Positions 6,348-7,940 of a stretch of 7,940 nucleotides of DNA are shown here, one piece after another. The stretch's first letter is position 1, and each line of letters starts with the position of its first letter. The DNA lies in assembly GCA_024408905.1 (NCBI GenBank), contig JAKSUP010000051.1, forward strand, positions 1 to 7,940. The letters are read 5' to 3'. The position numbers and the translations under genes are program-made. A model generated the notes under the pieces. It did no database searches. It was not told where the DNA came from and saw only the letters and a list, made by a program, of their open reading frames with translations. Source of the stretch: a bacterium. GTDB lineage: Bacteria > Cyanobacteriota > Vampirovibrionia > Gastranaerophilales > Gastranaerophilaceae.

Positions 6348-7940
6348 ATGGAATACGAGTTTTTAGATAAGTCAATAGACAAAGAACACATTCTTCTTCC
6401 TAATTCAGAGAAGATAAATCCATATCTTTTGAAAAATAATGAAGTAGAAATTATAAAAGCATTAGATTTTATAGCATCAGAAGACAAATTTTTGCATGTC
6501 CATGGTTTTATAGGAACAGGTAAACGTCAATTTATTGACTATGTTACCGAATTTCTATCAAAAGAAGTTATAAAATTGGAATATTATTGTAAAGCTTCTA
6601 CCGTTTGCGATGATATTTTGCTTGTTTTTAATGAATATATAGAATCACTCTCTATTTCAAAAGCAATTAACCTTAATGCGAAAATAACTACATTGGCAGT
6701 TAAATTCCAACAACAGATTTCATCAATAAAAAAACCATTTTTAATAATTTTACATTCTATTGATGATATTTTACCCGAAAACATCAAGTTGGTTAGTGAT
6801 ATTTTAAATACAGTTTTAAAAGAAGATAATGTGAAGGTTATAATCTCAACAAGAGCTATGCAGCCTGAATTTATGAATGATTTTGATGACTGTAGAAAAA
6901 TCTTTTTAAAAGCTTTTACAAAAGAAATATTTAAAGAATTTATATCTGAGCATTTTAATGCAATACCTGATAAAAGTATTGAAGATTTTTATAAAGAAAC
7001 ACGTGGATATTATTATTATGTTGCTTTGTCAGTAAAAATTATTCAAGCTATGCAAATCAGCATTGCAGAATTTTTGAGAAAATATAATGAGTCAGGGATG
7101 ACATTTGATGCATTTTTAGGAGTTACATACGTAAATCTTATCCCAACTACAATAAGGAATTTTTTCTGGTTTTTGAGAGTGGTAAGACACGGATTATCTC
7201 TTAATGCATTAGCTGTTTTTGAAATTTATGACGAATTTTCTATAGAATATTTAAAGTCAAATCTGATGATTTTTCAGGTTGGAGAAACAATTTACGTTCA
7301 AGATTATTTTTTGCAAAAAATTGATATTATGATTCCTGAAAAAACTGAAATAAAGTTGCATAAATATATTATAGGTATTTATGAAAAACAATTAAAAGAA
7401 AACTTAAAAGATAGGGTTATAAATATATCACGACAAGCAATGCGAGCAGAAATTGATTATCACAATCAATGTATTGAAAATATTAAAAATGCTGTTAAAG
7501 AAGAAACAACCTCAAAATCAAATGAGGAAGAAACAGCTTCTGGCCAAACTGAACCAGAAGTTGAACAGCAAAGTACAACAATTGTTGACAAGATAAACAA
7601 GGCATCAAAATTTGTTGAAGAAAAAAAGATTACCGAAGCGATAGAGTTATACAAAGATATTTTAGATACAGAAAACATCGATTTGACGACGGTTGTAGAA
7701 ACCAGATTGAATTTGGGTAAACTATATAAAGAAATTGAAGATTATCGTATGGCATCTCATTATTATGAAATGGTTGAGACATACTATATGCAGCATAAAG
7801 AGAATATTAATCTAAATTATTTATATTATGATATGACAGATTTGTATTTTAAAATGTACAAAAATGAGCGAGCAATTCAAACGGTAAAAAATGTGATATA
7901 TTCTGTTCAGTCTGTCAACAGGCGTGGTTTTCAAGTTTCA
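6348..7940 (+). CDS. STAND-like P-loop ATPase with winged-helix region and TPRs, cut by right edge
   Basis: An open frame of 531 codons runs from ATG 6348 to the window end without a stop. The ATG is well constrained: an in-frame TAA lies four codons upstream (6336-6338). Residues 25-200 form a P-loop NTPase domain: Walker A GFIGTGKR (53-60), Walker B FLIILHSIDD (131-140, D139/D140) and a sensor-1-like strand VIISTR (164-169). The residue after the P-loop lysine is Arg60, not the usual Ser/Thr. Residues about 263-325 (FFWFLRVVRHGLSLNALAVF ... VQDYFLQ) resemble the winged-helix part that follows the ATPase in STAND proteins. An acidic, low-complexity linker (384-409) leads to helix pairs typical of TPRs (about 412-446, 450-480, 488-520). 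STAND proteins are usually ATP-dependent switches that sense a ligand through the repeat region; this protein's ligand and output are unknown. There is no signal peptide or membrane span. It is divergent from plsY. Confidence 0.75.
   Translation, partial: MEYEFLDKSIDKEHILLPNSEKINPYLLKNNEVEIIKALDFIASEDKFLHVHGFIGTGKRQFIDYVTEFLSKEVIKLEYYCKASTVCDDILLVFNEYIESLSISKAINLNAKITTLAVKFQQQISSIKKPFLIILHSIDDILPENIKLVSDILNTVLKEDNVKVIISTRAMQPEFMNDFDDCRKIFLKAFTKEIFKEFISEHFNAIPDKSIEDFYKETRGYYYYVALSVKIIQAMQISIAEFLRKYNESGMTFDAFLGVTYVNLIPTTIRNFFWFLRVVRHGLSLNALAVFEIYDEFSIEYLKSNLMIFQVGETIYVQDYFLQKIDIMIPEKTEIKLHKYIIGIYEKQLKENLKDRVINISRQAMRAEIDYHNQCIENIKNAVKEETTSKSNEEETASGQTEPEVEQQSTTIVDKINKASKFVEEKKITEAIELYKDILDTENIDLTTVVETRLNLGKLYKEIEDYRMASHYYEMVETYYMQHKENINLNYLYYDMTDLYFKMYKNERAIQTVKNVIYSVQSVNRRGFQVS

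Noticed and set aside
7466..7678. Minus-strand ORFs at 6584-6787 and 7466-7678
   Set aside because: Both are antisense shadows inside the continuous STAND-like/TPR coding frame.

Overview
The window is strongly AT-rich and carries ordinary bacterial genes read with the standard code (stops seen: TAA and TAG). A flagellar-type export ATPase, the acylphosphate:glycerol-3-phosphate acyltransferase PlsY, an exported double-length M16 peptidase and a TPR-bearing STAND-like ATPase fit a gut-type member of the non-photosynthetic cyanobacterial sister group (Vampirovibrionia/Melainabacteria, Gastranaerophilales). That placement is an inference from gene content and composition. No marker gene proves it.

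Layout from left to right. Positions 1-826 (minus) hold the N-terminal part of a protein that looks like a GH13 alpha-amylase-family enzyme. It starts at a GTG behind a strong Shine-Dalgarno site. Its frame is broken near 612-614, where one extra T in a TTT run would restore a continuous reading of about 275 residues; the gene then runs off the left edge. Positions 1003-2349 (minus) are a complete FliI-type ATPase with no flagellar neighbour in view. Positions 2350-2620 are a divergent intergenic region. It contains two near-identical 28-bp copies of an AT-rich palindrome (2386-2413, 2522-2549), a perfect 18-bp-stem hairpin (2424-2463) and a C-rich block (2479-2510). Positions 2621-5194 (plus) encode an exported M16 metallopeptidase whose first half carries the zinc site and whose second half carries the conserved Arg/Tyr pair. 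Positions 5251-5664 (plus) encode a small unknown protein that directly abuts convergent plsY (5665-6273, minus). Divergent from plsY, a long ORF from 6348 to the right edge (plus) encodes a STAND-like P-loop ATPase with a winged-helix region and TPRs, cut by the window end.

The genes do not form one obvious pathway: carbohydrate metabolism, flagellar or type III export, envelope proteolysis, phospholipid synthesis and a signalling-type ATPase sit side by side. The most notable pattern is in gene starts. Four genes have clear Shine-Dalgarno sites. The other two, fliI and the STAND-like gene, have none; each instead has a -10-like hexamer (TAATAT, TAAAAT) exactly six bases before its ATG, as expected for leaderless transcripts. 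I see no convincing new multi-gene system, no tRNA or rRNA, no CRISPR array and no transposase.
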